Below are positions 8,641 through 19,759 of a stretch of 64,000 nt of DNA, piece after piece. Within the stretch, counting starts at the first letter, position 1, and each line of letters begins with the position of its first letter. The translations under genes and the position numbers were made by a program. Origin of the DNA: Isoetes taiwanensis (lineage: Eukaryota > Streptophyta > Lycopodiopsida > Isoetales > Isoetaceae); the NCBI GenBank assembly GCA_021234155.1, contig JAJEKV010000053.1, forward strand, positions 5,672,488 through 5,736,487. Reading direction: 5' to 3'. The notes beneath the pieces were generated by a model. That model was not told the origin of the DNA, ran no database searches, and saw nothing but the letters and a program-made list of their open reading frames with translations.

Positions 8641-10030
8641 TTTCGTTTCGATTTCAACATCCTTAGATATGCTGCCCTTTCTGTTTGATATGTTTCCGTG
8701 CCTCTATACTCTCTGACTCTTCTTTTCTGTTCCCTACACTCCTCGTCATACTATACCGAGGCCCTAAAAGCATTGCTTTCCCTGGGTCTCTTGCGTTTTT
8801 CGAAGACATCTGTTGCCACCTTCACTATTATGTCATTAAGCATTTTCCCATTCTCATCTGCCTCATGTTCCTCCCATGTCCAATTCCCCATTTCTGATCT
8901 GACTTTTCGTGTGAAGGTATCTGCATACCTATTCTAGAATTGTATTTTCACTTTCGCGTTATTTTCCTTCTCTGTTGTATCTGTCTGTGCTTGTTCGCTC
9001 TGTTTGAGCGTTACCTGAATGGGTTTGCGGGTCTCCCTCTTCCCAGTCGGCCACTCCAATAACACGAAGCTTAAGATGTTTGTCATTGCTTGGTCATTTA
9101 GTATCACATAATCAACTATGCTTTTCCCATGTGTGTTCTGGCTTGTGAATTCCCCAGATCCACACCATTTTTGTACCCCGTTGGCTATAATGGCCCCTGT
9201 CGGTGTGATATTTCCAACAGTAACTCACCTTTGGCATTGATCTCTGCCTTGTCTTCTGTACTTCTACACCAATCCTGTGACCTCACAGTATGTATCCATT
9301 GTCCATCCACTTCGTTTATGCTCGTGATTTGTGCTTGCTCCTGATATGTTCTGGCATTCAGGTCCCCTATCAGTATCATAGGTCCCTGGTCTTTCCATTT
9401 CATCATACTCTCCCCCAGGTCCAGCAGTTCCAGTTTGTCGTTGTTTTGTCGTTGTTTGGCAGGTAATACACTATAATCAGAGTTAAATCTTTTTTGTTTT
9501 GCAATTGTATACTTAGCATCATGTATCTTTTATTGATATCTGAATGTAAAATACATGCATTGTTGAATATACTCTCTTTCACATAGCAGGCTAGGTCTGC
9601 GCTCCCTCTTCCTATCTTAAAGTTCTTATCATTCCAACCTGGTAGTCGCTTGATATTTTGTTCCCATGTCTCTACCAGACATATTATTCTGTGTGTTCTG
9701 GCCTTCTGGATCGCCCCCTGGTTTTTGTGATCGAGGTTGGGCCCATCTGTCCACTTTGTTGCACACGATCCTCGTCGACCCCGTTTTCGTTTCTTCCTCC
9801 TGTCCTAGGTTGCATCACCTCGAGAGCTCTCTCCACCGGTGCTCCCCCCGATGCTCCCCCATCCTGTCCCTGTGTCGTCACCATCGGGGGGTCGATGTCC
9901 TCCCCCTCTGACACTTTTGACCTTATGACATCCAGTCTCTCCACGTTCTGCTCTTGTCCCAGGAGTGGCTGATCCCTGATCCGTTTGTGCAGGTACACTC
10001 CCATTTCTGACTCTCGTATGTATCCCTGCC
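8641..10030 (-). mobile_element. Antisense LINE fragment: 5' ORF and endonuclease
   Basis: On the minus strand a glycine/serine-rich ORF (10004-9684, 106 aa) is followed by endonuclease remnants: GRGSADLACYVKESIF near 9600-9560, then GPMILIGDLNART (9380-9340) and NAKGELLLE (about 9240-9210), then SIVDYVI near 9110. GDLNAR and the D-x-x-x-N-x-x-G-x-x-LLE spacing are APE-type LINE endonuclease features. The RT part is absent. The fragment interrupts the Gypsy integrase. It may be the missing 5' half of the LINE-A family, but no overlap proves it. Confidence 0.7.
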
Positions 10031-10044
10031 TGATTCAATTTCCT

Positions 10045-10770
10045 GCCTATAAAGAGGGTGATTATGTCTTTCTAAGAGTGGTCTATCCTTCATCTCTAAG
10101 GGTGAATAGTTTACGATCTTTAGTGAAAGGAGAGTGCTTAAGATTACTCCAGTTATGTCGGACCCTTTAAAATTATGAAAAGAATAGGTCCAATGGCATA
10201 TGAGTTGAGCTTACCGCAAGACCTTGGGATCCATCCCCTGTTTTATGTAAATCAACTGAAGCGTGCTATACTAGACACGGATAACGTGGATATCTCTGAG
10301 CGTATACCGTCTGTAATGCCAGAATGTCTTTTGGATAAAAGTGTTCGGAAGCTGCGCAGTAGAGATGTTGGATCTTTTTTTACTAGTGATACACACTTTA
10401 GCATGTCGTGACACAGGTGCTGGTTTAGTGATGATTGCCCTTCAAGCTACCCTTCATTGCCCTTCCCTTGCCCTTCATTTCCCTTCAAAAAATATTGGGA
10501 TGTTCTTTATTTATGTACTACACAATGAGCATATTGGCAACGTGATTACTGATCACATATGTTACCTATGAAGGTGTTGATTTAGTGCTTGAATTTTTTC
10601 TCTCTTTTTTTTTTTTTTTTTTTTTTTTTGTATACCACTAGCAAAAAAACACCCTGTTGTAGAACATTTGGTCTTGTGGCGAGGCCAGACTCCCGAGAAT
10701 GCCACATGGAAGTCGGATGAGTTTGTGCAGTGGTTTCCTCACTCTGAACTAATTAAAATACCTTGAGAAT
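10045..10770 (+). pseudogene. Gypsy integrase C-terminus and chromodomain-like tail
   Basis: YKEGDYVFLRV resumes the integrase C-terminus (GD.V.L). ERIGPMAYELSL-type and GIHPLFYVNQLKRAI blocks (about 10175-10275) follow, then VRKLRSRDV. After the MITE the frame continues VVEHLVLWRGQTPENATW and SDEFVQWFP to a TGA at about 10765. The last block is the aromatic-rich chromodomain-like C-terminus of chromoviral integrases. Confidence 0.75.
10375..10649. mobile_element. MITE, ~275 bp, T7-ACTAGTG termini
   Basis: The left end TTTTTTTACTAGTGATACAC and the inverted right end TTTTTTTGCTAGTGGTATAC match at 17 of 20 positions. The insert splits the Gypsy C-terminus between RSRDVG and VVEHLVLW. The core has a CCCTTCA-rich stretch (10438-10488) and a long T run (10601-10629). 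The target duplication is unclear because of the T and A runs. Superfamily not assigned. Confidence 0.6.
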
Positions 10771-10884
10771 AAGGTCTTAAAGGAGGGAGGAATTGTTACA
10801 GGTGCTTTCGGGGGTATGGTCGATATTAATAGACTCCTGATGGACTTCCATGAGCATGGGAGTCCTACCGGAAGGATTCCTACT

Positions 10885-11335
10885 ACAAAAGGGGGAGTTA
10901 ATGATGTCATTAGCGACGTAAAATCAACGTATTAGCGACTCTGAACGTCGCGTTATAAAAATCTTGAAAACATTGCACAGACACTGCAAATGACGTCGTC
11001 TAGGATTCGTCGCGGCGTGACATCATGTCGCAGGTGAAACGTCATTAGCGACATCCATGACATCAATGCAATGTTTCTTAATATGTCGATATTACGTTGT
11101 TATCTCGTTGCTGTCACATTGCAACATGAAACGTCATTTATGACGTAACACACGATGTCTTTGCAACGTCCAGGACATCGATGTAACATCCTTAATATGT
11201 CTACGTTGTTATCTCCTTTCTCTCACGTCGCATATGAGACGCCGTTTACACCGTAACATGCGACATATTTGCAATGTAAAGGACGTCGATGTGATGTGCC
11301 TCATTACGTATTATAAATAAATACAATCGAATAGT
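10885..11335. repeat. CACTA-like end with subterminal tandem repeats
   Basis: CTACTACAAAAGGGGGAG at about 10888 resembles a CACTA-type terminus. It is followed by sequence rich in GACGTCATT, TAGCGACG and ACGTCG words. A unit of about 110-119 bp (CTTAATATGTC...ACGTTGTTATCTC...CACGTCGCA...GACATCGATGT) is seen twice in full from 11065 to 11290, with a partial third. Such subterminal direct and inverted short repeats bind transposase in CACTA elements. No partner end was found in the window. Confidence 0.45.
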
Positions 11336-12349
11336 GTGAGCGGCCAGGGATTTGAATCCTGGAGCATCCATGCTCATCATTCATGAAATGATAAAGATCA
11401 AGCGCTTTTGTGTAAGCCTACCCTCCAATAAAGAGGAACAATAAATGTTACCTATTTAATATTTCAAGTTGTCAACAACCTTAATAAATGCTAAGAACAA
11501 AAATAAAAGGCAGCCTTCTAGAGTTTGCAAAAGGATTCCAGAAGCACAAAGCAGTAAGCAAAAACATCATATAAAAAAAGAGGAGATACAAATTACAATA
11601 ACTGAAAAAAGAAATCACGAGAGAGCTTGGGGCTTTGGCAGCTTATTTTCGTGTAGCATCTTCAAATACCTTCAAGAACCAGACTTATGAGAACTAGCTC
11701 TATGAGAAGCTTTATCATAACCATAATAAGGAATGCGCACAAGGTTGAAATATGAGTGTCCATTTATGGTCAACCCCATTCCTTTTTCTCACACAAGGAA
11801 CCCTGCAAATACAAACAAGTACGAAACCCAATATGAAAATACTAACCTTCTAGAGAGAAGTGCATTATGCGTATGCATATTCATTAAAATCTAAAAATGC
11901 TTCTATGAATGTGACGAGCCTGCCGAGTTGACCCTCCTGGCAACTCAGGATCTTGTCAAAACTTGCACTAATTCCAGGTGCTTGTGTTAATGGTGAAGAA
12001 AGAAATCTTCCTTTGTGATTGAATTTAAACCATTCTTATATTTCTTATACCTTAATACATATACAACCTAACATAGCAACTCAGTCCAGAATCTTCTAGC
12101 TCAACCATGCTCCCCAGCTAGACTACTGCCATTGCCTTGCTCTTTCACTGTATTTGCACTAAAGGGGATTAGTCCTTGTGACTAAGTGGGGATCCCTAGC
12201 AGCCACTGCATGCATGGAATATCTTGGAAATCTTGGATACAAGAACATAAACAACACAAATAAAGACACAAAATCCTATGTGAGTACAGTGCTAGACAAT
12301 GATAACATAATCCAGGGAAATACCTTACATGAGCATCAGAAGCAGAGAA
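11336..12349. other. No gene seen
   Basis: AT-rich DNA without a supported frame. CCAGGGATTTGAATCCTGG at 11346 looks like an isolated tRNA T-arm but no tRNA body surrounds it. An LTR-like segment lies near 11925-12130. Confidence 0.3.
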
Positions 12350-12764
12350 ATATATCAAAACATCACAACATACCTCCGGGACAATGGGAAGCTCAGCCAG
12401 CCTACATGCAGGCCCTGTTAGCAGAAATATGCCCAGCCAGCTCACATTCTGAGCCCTGTAGCGGGAGTGGTGGGGTGAATCTCGTATGCGCATACCTTTC
12501 CTAGCCCATGTCTGGCGCTAGAGGTCCTCTTATCATGGGGTCACAAGAGTTGACGTAGCCTCCTGATTAGGGAAACTATGCCCGATGTCACAGAGCACAA
12601 ATATAGAGAACACAGATGACATGAGAATGCCGGAGCAACCTAGGCCATCAAACCTAGAAGCCCGACCCCGGAGGGTCCAAGTAAATAATAAAATGCCAAG
12701 ACAACAGTGGAACAATACCAAAGACCAAGACATGTGATATTCATTAGACATTCACTATTTACAT
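12350..12764 (+). repeat. Dispersed repeat R, copy 1, left part
   Basis: This stretch aligns with the reverse complement of 38920-39435 over its whole length (shared blocks include GACAATGGGAAGCTCAG, CAGCCTA.ATGCAGGCCCTGTTA, CAACCTAGGCCA.CAAACCTAGAAGCCCGACCCC, AAGACCAAGACATGTGATATTCATTAGA). Copia-A was inserted at its right edge; the repeat continues at 18130. No coding region recognised. Confidence 0.75.
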
Positions 12765-13331
12765 TGAAGAAATCTATAGAGTATTCAAGATTTACTACAA
12801 CTTACACTTATGCTTAATATATTAAGCAACTTAAGATCTTATCATGATCAAATAGTTTAACTAGAACTTACAATGTTCTCTAAGGTAATATAATAAAATA
12901 AAACCTTAGACCTTGCTACAGTAACACATGACTTGTTCAGCACTTAGTCCTTCTTCACAGCCATGATTGTAACCTCATCAGCACTCCAATCCCTGTCGAT
13001 AATCATGTTAATCTCATACTTCTTAATTTATGCTATCGATCCGACCACAATGGCGGACGATCGAGCTCAGGAATTCTCCATCGAATGAAGATTCAAATGA
13101 TCAGTCTCCATGTATAGCTTTCAAAATAAAATTCGACCCTAAATATTTCAGTTGTTCAATGGTTCACATACCATTTATAACAATTTCGTGCTTGTCACTT
13201 GGTGCAACATGCACCTTCAATGAACCTATGAGTTTCAACTGAACAATTTAACTTGCTCTCAACCGAATAATTTAACTTGCTCCTTGATCACTACATTCTG
13301 CATCACTGATATAACATGACCTATATTAATA
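12765..13331 (-). repeat. Copia-A 3' LTR
   Basis: 567 bp, starting TGAAGAAATCTATAGAG and ending CCTATATTAATA on the plus strand. It aligns throughout with 17561-18129. The polypurine tract at 13332-13341 (minus strand) precedes it in element orientation. Confidence 0.95.
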
Positions 13332-13375
13332 TCCCCCCTTCATGTTATATCAGATCCTTGAATTTGTTTCTTTAA

Positions 13376-14927
13376 TTATGTGAACCTTTTCTCTGGAAGT
13401 GTTTTAGTTAAAATGTCTGCTATCTGATCATTGGTGTTGATAGAGATGATCTTGACTACTCCCTTTTGCATTGTTTCTCTGATAAAGTGCATCTCTAACT
13501 CAATATGTTTGGATCTTTCATGTAACACAAGATCCTTAAACATAGCAATACAACTAGTACTATCATAATACATTTCAGTAGCTTGTGGTTGTTCAAATCC
13601 CAGCTCAATGATTAATCTTCTCTCTTAAACAAGTTCTTTAGCACACAATATAGCAGTTGCATATTTTGCTTCAGCACTGGACATAGCTATAGATCCCTGT
13701 TTTTTGCATTTCCAAGCAATAGGTGCACCTCCCAAAAACATAAGGTATCTAGATGTGGATTTTCTCATATCAAGATCTCCTCCCCAATCTGCATCACAGT
13801 AAGATTTCAATTTTACATTATCTGAACAATATGTAATACCTTCATCAATTGTCCCTCTTAGATACCTCATGACTTTTTTTAGCAGCAATCCAATGATCCT
13901 TACCAGGATCATGATTGTATCTACTCAACAAGTTAACAATGTGAGCTATATCAGGCCTGGTACAATTAGCAACATACAGAAGGCATCCAATCAATGACCT
14001 ATATGGAGTTCTGCTCATCTCTTCTCTTTCAGCTTCATCTTTTGGACACATTTGTTCAGATAATTTGCAACCTGGTACTGCAGGGGTCTTATTGATATTG
14101 CAGCCTTGCATGTTAAACTTCTTCAGCATACCTTTAATTTGTCCTTTCTAAGTGAGGGTCAAGGTCTTACTGTCCATGTTTCTGCATACTTCTATGCCTA
14201 ATTTTTTTTGAAGTTCACCAAGGTCTGACATCTTAAACCTCTTGTTTAGCAGGTTCTTGCAGTGTTCAAGACACTTTACACCCTTTGATATCATTATGTT
14301 ATCATCAACATAAAATGCAATTATGCACCACTCATTCCCAGTTTGAAACTTATACAAGTTGCCATCATTTTTGAGCTTGATAAATCCATGTTCTCTCAAG
14401 AAGCCATCTATGCACTTATACCACTCTCTAGGAGACTGCTTGAGGCCATAAACAGCTCGATTAAGTTTCCACACCTTATTTATTCCATGTTCAAATCCTG
14501 GTGACTGCTTCATAAATATTTCCTCTTCTAATTTTGCATTCAAAAATGCTATAGTGACATCCATGTGATGTATCTCAAGGTCACATGCATTAGCAATTAA
14601 TAGCAACATTCTTATGCCATTCATTTTCACAAGAGCTGAGAATGTCTCTTCATAATTTTCTCCCCATTTTTTAGAGAACCCTTGTGCTACGAGTCTAGCT
14701 TTATATTTAGGGGTTTTTCCATCAGGTCATATTTTAATTTTAAATAGCCATTTGTTTCCTACTATGTTCTTTCCATCAGGAACATCAACAAGTTCAAATG
14801 TATCAGTCATTTTGAAGGCTGTCATTTCATCATTCATTGCTTTGAGCCACTGTTCTTTTCCAGGTCTTGTACAATGCATCATCATAATTTTTAGGTACAT
14901 TAGGATCAAGGTGCATAAAGATTTCAA
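13376..14927 (-). pseudogene. Copia-A reverse transcriptase and RNase H
   Basis: RT blocks: WLKAMNDEMTAFKMTDTFELV (14850-14790), HHMDVTIAFLNAKLEEEIFM, KLNRAVYGLKQSPREWYKCI and AFYVDDNIMISK (catalytic YVDD, about 14320-14285). Then come TPYRSLIGCLLYVANCTRPDI, and RNase H blocks YCDADWGGDLDMRKSTSRY, SSAEAKYA and HIELEMHFIRE to LTKTLPEKRF. Stops at 14148 and 13622 and a frameshift near 13850 break it. Confidence 0.9.
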
Positions 14928-15252
14928 ATAAGCTATTTAACTCACCTTCATGCTCTTGAATCCTTTTGCTTCTCCCATGTTCATCACGTCAAAATTTGCT
15001 TGTGTCTGTATCAAGACCATCTTGCAGCCTTTGTGCTTCAGAAATTTTCTTCCTCCTTGGTTGTCTAATGTCTTGTGCCTCTTGGGGTTCTTCTGGTTCT
15101 GCAATTTGATTGGCTTGTCCTTCATCCTCCTGCACAGATTTAATTTTAGTACTTGCTGGCCACATAGATGATTGATTCTCCTCTTCATCTTCATACATAA
15201 CTGGTGGATTCTCCTCGTTTGCATCATCAAAGAGATTAGTATTTTTAATAGT

Positions 15253-16340
15253 CTAGTTTGTGATGTATTCCGCACCTTTAACTTCTGAAATCTCTTCATT
15301 AGTGTTTATTTTTGGTAGCACCTTATGAAACTGCTTTTCATCAAAAAGGACATCTCTGCTAATTACAATCCTTCTTTTGCTTGGATCATAAAGTCTGTGG
15401 GCCTTTGACTGATCGTCATATCCTACTAGATAAGTTATTAGAGACTTATCATCAAGTTTTTTCCTCAATTGGTCTGGAATGTGAACAAAGGCCAAACATC
15501 CATAAGCTATCAAATGAGGGTTTCTTAGAAGACCATAACATTTCAAGTATGGCTCCTTGTATACTTATGGAAGGCAAGTTGTTTTGCACAAGCACAGCAG
15601 TCCTGACTGCTTCTTCCCACAAGAAATTAGGTAGTGCAGAGTATTTCAACATGCTCCTGACTGCATTTAGAACTGTTTTATTTTTCCTTTCTGCAATTCC
15701 ATTCTGATGTGGTGAATATCTGCATGTGAGTTGTCTTTTGATACCTTTTATTTTGCAATATTGCTTAAACTCTCATGAGAGAAATTCTCCTCCTCTGTCT
15801 GATCGTAGGCACTTAACTCTTATCCATGTTTCGTTTTCGACCTCATTTACATATTGCTTAGATGCCTCAAGAGCTGCATCCTTTGTTTTCAAATAATAGA
15901 CCTTTACTTTTCTGCTAAAGTCATCAATTATGGTCATGAAGTATCTTTTTCCATGCAAACTAGTTACATTCAATGGTCCACACAAGTCTGCACGAACCAA
16001 GTCCAGAGTGTCCTTTGCTCTTTTATAGGATTTCTTAAATGGTAGCCTACTGTGTTTTCCAATAATGCATCCAACACATTTGAAGTCACTATATCCATCA
16101 TCTGAGGTTTTTATAAGCTAATAACTCCACTGTCTTGGAATTAACATGGCACAGCCTCTCATGCCAGGTTTTTATTGAAGGACTTCCAACATAGTTAATA
16201 TTTGGAATGTAATGATTCTTGTGTAATCCAAATAAATTGCCAATTCTCTTTCCAATAAATTTGACTGTATTATCATAAAGAACTTTACAGTGCAATTTTT
16301 CAAAGACTACCTTGTAACAAGATTTACAAGTTGGCAAATT
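15253..16340 (-). pseudogene. Copia-A integrase
   Basis: The HHCC zinc domain starts with WHERLCHVNSKTVELL (about 16180-16130). The catalytic core retains DLCGPLNVTSLHGKRYF, TIIDDFSRKVKVYYLKTK and RSDRGGEFLS (16000-15773), then LPNFLWEEAVRTA and the SRKCIFLGY-like region (VGYDDQSKAHRLYDPSKRRI, 15430-15360). Frames change at about 15770 and 15640, so no full integrase can be made. Confidence 0.85.
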
Positions 16341-16499
16341 GAAATCAGGTTTCTAACTAAATCTGATACACATAGTACTTCTAATTTAATTGTCTTCCCA
16401 TCAAGGTCAAATAACCCGAGCATCCCTACATCTTGAATCTTCTGAAGATTCCCATTGCCAAACTGCAATGACCCCCTTTTCTTCCTTTGCATGCCTTGA

Positions 16500-17400
16500 G
16501 CATATTTGGGGATGATGGTACTGTCCTTTCAGCTCCAGAATCTAGTATCATCAAGTCACAATCGTTTTTAGCTGTACTTAAAGCAAGAGTGTCAGAACAA
16601 GTTACCTCAACATCTTCGTCTTGTTCATCTTCTTCTGTACGAGATTCTTGAGCAATGTTGAGAGTTGGATTTCCCCTTTTTTCTTTATGATCATATGATC
16701 TTCTATTACCTGCAAGCTTTTCCTTTTCCTTGCCTTTGGCCAGCTGCCTTTTTAGGCTTGAACAGTCTGATGCAAAATGCCCCTTACCTTCACAATTGTA
16801 ACAAATAATATCTTTTCCTTATTTAGGGCAATCAGCCTTGAGATGGCCATAATTGTCACAATTGTAACATGGTCCTACCTTCTTTTTTCCAAATGAATTG
16901 TTATTTCTTTTGCCTTTGTATTTTCCAGTGAACAAGACTTCAACGTTATCATCTTCATCATTTCCTAATTTCCTTTGCTCAAACTCAGTTCTTACCATTT
17001 TAATGGCATGCTTCTTTGATTTTGCCACATTTCTCACGAGTGTGGCTAAGTATTCATTATGTGAGACTGCCCTGGATATTGCAAGAAGCTGGTGTTCCTC
17101 ATTTAGAATAAATCTGCAATAATTGAATCAAACTTCTCAAAGAAGTCAGTGATATTGTCTTTGTCATATAATTTTAACTTCCTTAATTGTTTCTCCAAAA
17201 CTTCAATCTGAGATGATGATTTAGCTTCATAATTTTGAATCATGGAAGTCCACATCTCCCTAGGAGTCAATCCCCTAAGTTTCAGTTTGATAATTGTACC
17301 TACCTTACAACATATGATTGCTTGGGCCTCCATTATCCTAGTCCTTTCATCTGCATCCACTTCAGTTGTTATTGTGTCAGTTACACTTCTTCTCACAGTA
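16500..17400 (-). pseudogene. Copia-A gag and protease start
   Basis: A UBN2-like gag segment (17396-17103, with LKLRGLTPREMWTSM and LEKQLRKLKLYD) is followed by a basic region and two CCHC zinc knuckles, CYNCDNYGHLKADC and CYNCEGKGHFASDC. These are separated by a stop codon at about 16819. Paired knuckles bind the RNA genome. The protease motif survives as LDSGAERTV near 16540-16515. Several frame changes are needed to read through. Confidence 0.8.
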
Positions 17401-17547
17401 CTACCATCACCTCCACCAGCTGTAAGTTTTCAAATTCCAATACTTCCCTAATGCCTTGCTTCCAAATCTGGAAGCCCCCATCACCCTTGAATACCCCTAT
17501 AGAATTTAACAGGTTAGCAGCAAATCGAATAGACATTGTGCAACTTG

Positions 17548-17559
17548 GCTCTGATACCA
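17548..17559 (-). other. Copia-A primer binding site
   Basis: The minus strand reads TGGTATCAGAGC, complementary to the 3' end of plant initiator tRNA-Met, one base from the LTR. Confidence 0.9.
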
Positions 17560-17560
17560 A

Positions 17561-18129
17561 TAAAGAAATCTATAGAGTATTCAAGATTTACTACAACTTA
17601 CACTTATGCTTAATATCTTAAGCAACTTAAGATCTTAAATAGTTTAATTAGAACTTATAATGTTCTCTAAGGTAATATAATAAAATAAAACATTAGACCT
17701 TGCTACAATAATACAAGTCTTGTTCAACACTTAGTCCCTCTTCACATCCATGATTGTAACCTCATCGGCACTTCAATCCCTGTTGATCACGTGGATAATC
17801 ATGTTAATCTCATACTTCTTAATTTATGCTATCGATTCAACCGCAATGGCGGACCGATCGAGCTCAGGAATTTTCCCTCCAATGAAGATTCAAATGACCA
17901 GTCTCCACATATAGCTTTCTAGATAAAATTCGACCCTAAATATTTCAGTTGTTCAATGGTTTACATACCATTTATAACAATTTCGTGCTTGTCACTTGGT
18001 GCAACATGCACCTTCAATGAACCTATGAGTTTCAACTGAACAATTTAACTTGCGCTCAACTTAAATAATTTAACTTGCTCCTTGATCACTGCATTCTGCA
18101 TCACTGATATAACATGACCTATATTAACA
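17561..18129 (-). repeat. Copia-A 5' LTR
   Basis: 569 bp. Its outer end retains ...TTAACA, the complement of the TG start, while its inner end has mutated to TAAAG. Confidence 0.95.
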
Positions 18130-18620
18130 TACATGTGCCTAGATTTTACCCTTGTCGAGGTTGCGCATACAACCTAACCGTATTGGGGTAGCTAGCCTAC
18201 CAACGAAAGATCATGATCACAATTCAAACATGAAGAAATCTCAAGTCTTAGTATCATATTGATGTGACCATGTACTTTGCTGAACAAATAGAGAAATCGC
18301 ATTTTCCAGTGCAAAGCTTGCCTTCAAATCACTTCTTTCCATAAGCACACCATTTCTTGTGAGAATCCACTAGCTATATCAATTAGCTTTTCTTAGTAAA
18401 TCCACCAACCTATACTTAGGTCCCTTAATAGCCAAACAGTGTCACATGCTTTAGCCATGTTATGCAAGCCCCCATAAGCTTCACATAGCCCTCTTGGCCC
18501 AACTTCCTTTGATCTCCAAGCTTCTACCATTTTATTTATCCTTAACGATCGTTAGCTAAGGTTTTAATATTTCAATTTAAAAATCACATTCCTTAGCTAG
18601 CAATTTAATGATAAAACTAT
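18130..18620 (+). repeat. Dispersed repeat R, copy 1, right part
   Basis: This continues the repeat after Copia-A. It matches the reverse complement of 38818-38920 (shared TGATCTCCAAG, CCTAACTTC-like blocks) and then 38150-38434 (GTTAGCTAAGGTTTTTAATATT). Together with 12350-12764 it gives a repeat of about 0.9-1.2 kb. Confidence 0.65.
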
Positions 18621-19354
18621 TTGGCTTCCTTGAAATCACATCTTCCAGCTTTATGATTCCCATCACTCCATGATCGTAACTGTTGGTTACATCTGCCAAC
18701 TGATCCCTAGGCTAGGCCTTGTCTCCACGATCCTACCAAATTTCAAGAGTTCTAGACCTTTTAATCCTAATTCCAAATTATTCTTTATTTCTACAAATTC
18801 TTACATATTTTTGCCCTTCTGTTTTACCAAATCTCTTGCAGCTTGCCTCGGCTTTCTCGGTAGAGGGTCTGTGCTAAATTCCAGACTCCTTTACTTCCAT
18901 GTTTTCCCTTTGGACTATTTGTATTTGTATATTTATTTACTATAAAATACCAATTTCTTAACTAATAAGCAAATGTATCAACAAAATAAAGGAACCAAGC
19001 AAATGACTAACAACGAAAATAGACCAAAACCCTTCGTTGAAGAACCTGCTTATAAGACCACTTCGGATCTGCTTTGGCATGGCCCTAATAGATCGATTCA
19101 GCATGCCCCATATATTGACATAACATTTACTCTGTTTCAGAATAAAAAAAAACAGCTTATTTCCTTGATATTCGATCCGTTGGAGCTGTCGTCCGAGTTC
19201 TCCATCCGAATTCTCTAGATGCTGCCTAATGAGCAAATTGGCTCTTGAATCCTTCAAAACGACCCTCTAACACTAATTTCGGCCCTTTTCCATGCATTTC
19301 CGGCATGATTTAATCTGTAACTCGTGGGTTTTTCTTTCTTATATACTGCATATT
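18621..19354. other. No gene seen
   Basis: Two opposite frames of 91 and 99 codons have no recognisable motif. The last ~100 bp may be part of the LTR-like element into which Copia-B inserted. Confidence 0.3.
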
Positions 19355-19359
19355 GCGCA

Positions 19360-19581
19360 TATTGGAATTGTATTTGGCTGAACACGACAAGTGGCATGTT
19401 GTCATTTGTAGTTTGTTAAAATTAATTTGTTAGGGTTATATAGGATATTTTGGGTGCTTTCGGTGAAAGCGGTTCACGAGTTTTGAGGAGCTAATGGTGG
19501 AAGCAAAGATGGTCGTGTATAAGAAAAGGAGATCAATACAAAACATCGACTTTTCGGTCCCAATGATTTGTTTTTCCTTTA
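19360..19581 (+). repeat. Copia-B 5' LTR
   Basis: 222 bp, from TATTGGAATTGTATTTGG to TTTTTCCTTTA. It aligns with 24083-24301 with scattered mismatches and two small insertions (GCTTTCGG against GCTCGG, GAAAGCGG against GAAACGG). Confidence 0.95.
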
Positions 19582-19593
19582 TGGTATCAGAGC
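19582..19593 (+). other. Copia-B primer binding site
   Basis: TGGTATCAGAGC, the initiator-tRNA-Met primer sequence, abuts the LTR end. Confidence 0.9.
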
Positions 19594-19759
19594 TTCGGGG
19601 AATCCTTGAAGATAAAGGATTGATCTTGGCGGAGAAAGCGGAATGGGAGAATCCAGAAATCGTCTCATGACAATGCCTTTTCTTGGTTTATAAGGTAAGG
19701 GAAAATTGTCGACAAAGGATTGTGGTACGTTGTCTCGGGGAGATGAGCCTCGTTTTGTG

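Larger units (their letters stand above)
6302..10800 (+). mobile_element. Ty3/Gypsy retrotransposon with chromodomain-like end, dead, four nested insertions
   Basis: Remnants occur in Gypsy order: an unidentified 118-aa ORF (6302-6658), RNase H, integrase, integrase C-terminus, a chromodomain-like tail, then a purine-rich tract (GGAGGGAGGA, about 10782-10793) before what looks like an LTR start. Most of gag, protease and RT are missing. The coding frame is interrupted by LINE-A (6870-7356), a MULE-like MITE (7460-7697), an antisense LINE (about 8641-10030) and a second MITE (10375-10649), plus many stops. The 3' LTR seems cut off by the repeat block starting at 10885. Confidence 0.75.
12760..18134 (-). 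mobile_element. Copia-A LTR retrotransposon, TSD TACAT
   Basis: LTRs at 12765-13331 and 17561-18129 enclose 4.2 kb of decayed gag-pol on the minus strand. The 5-bp duplication TACAT stands at 12760-12764 and 18130-18134. A polypurine tract (AAGGGGGGA on the minus strand) touches the left LTR and a primer site touches the right LTR. Order gag, protease, integrase, RT, RNase H defines Copia. Many frameshifts and stops show that it is inactive. The LTRs differ by scattered substitutions and a few indels, so insertion is not recent. Confidence 0.95.

Noticed and set aside
11341..11366. tRNA-like T-arm CCAGGGATTTGAATCCTGG
   Set aside because: No acceptor, D or anticodon arm around it on either strand; probably a chance or very old SINE remnant.
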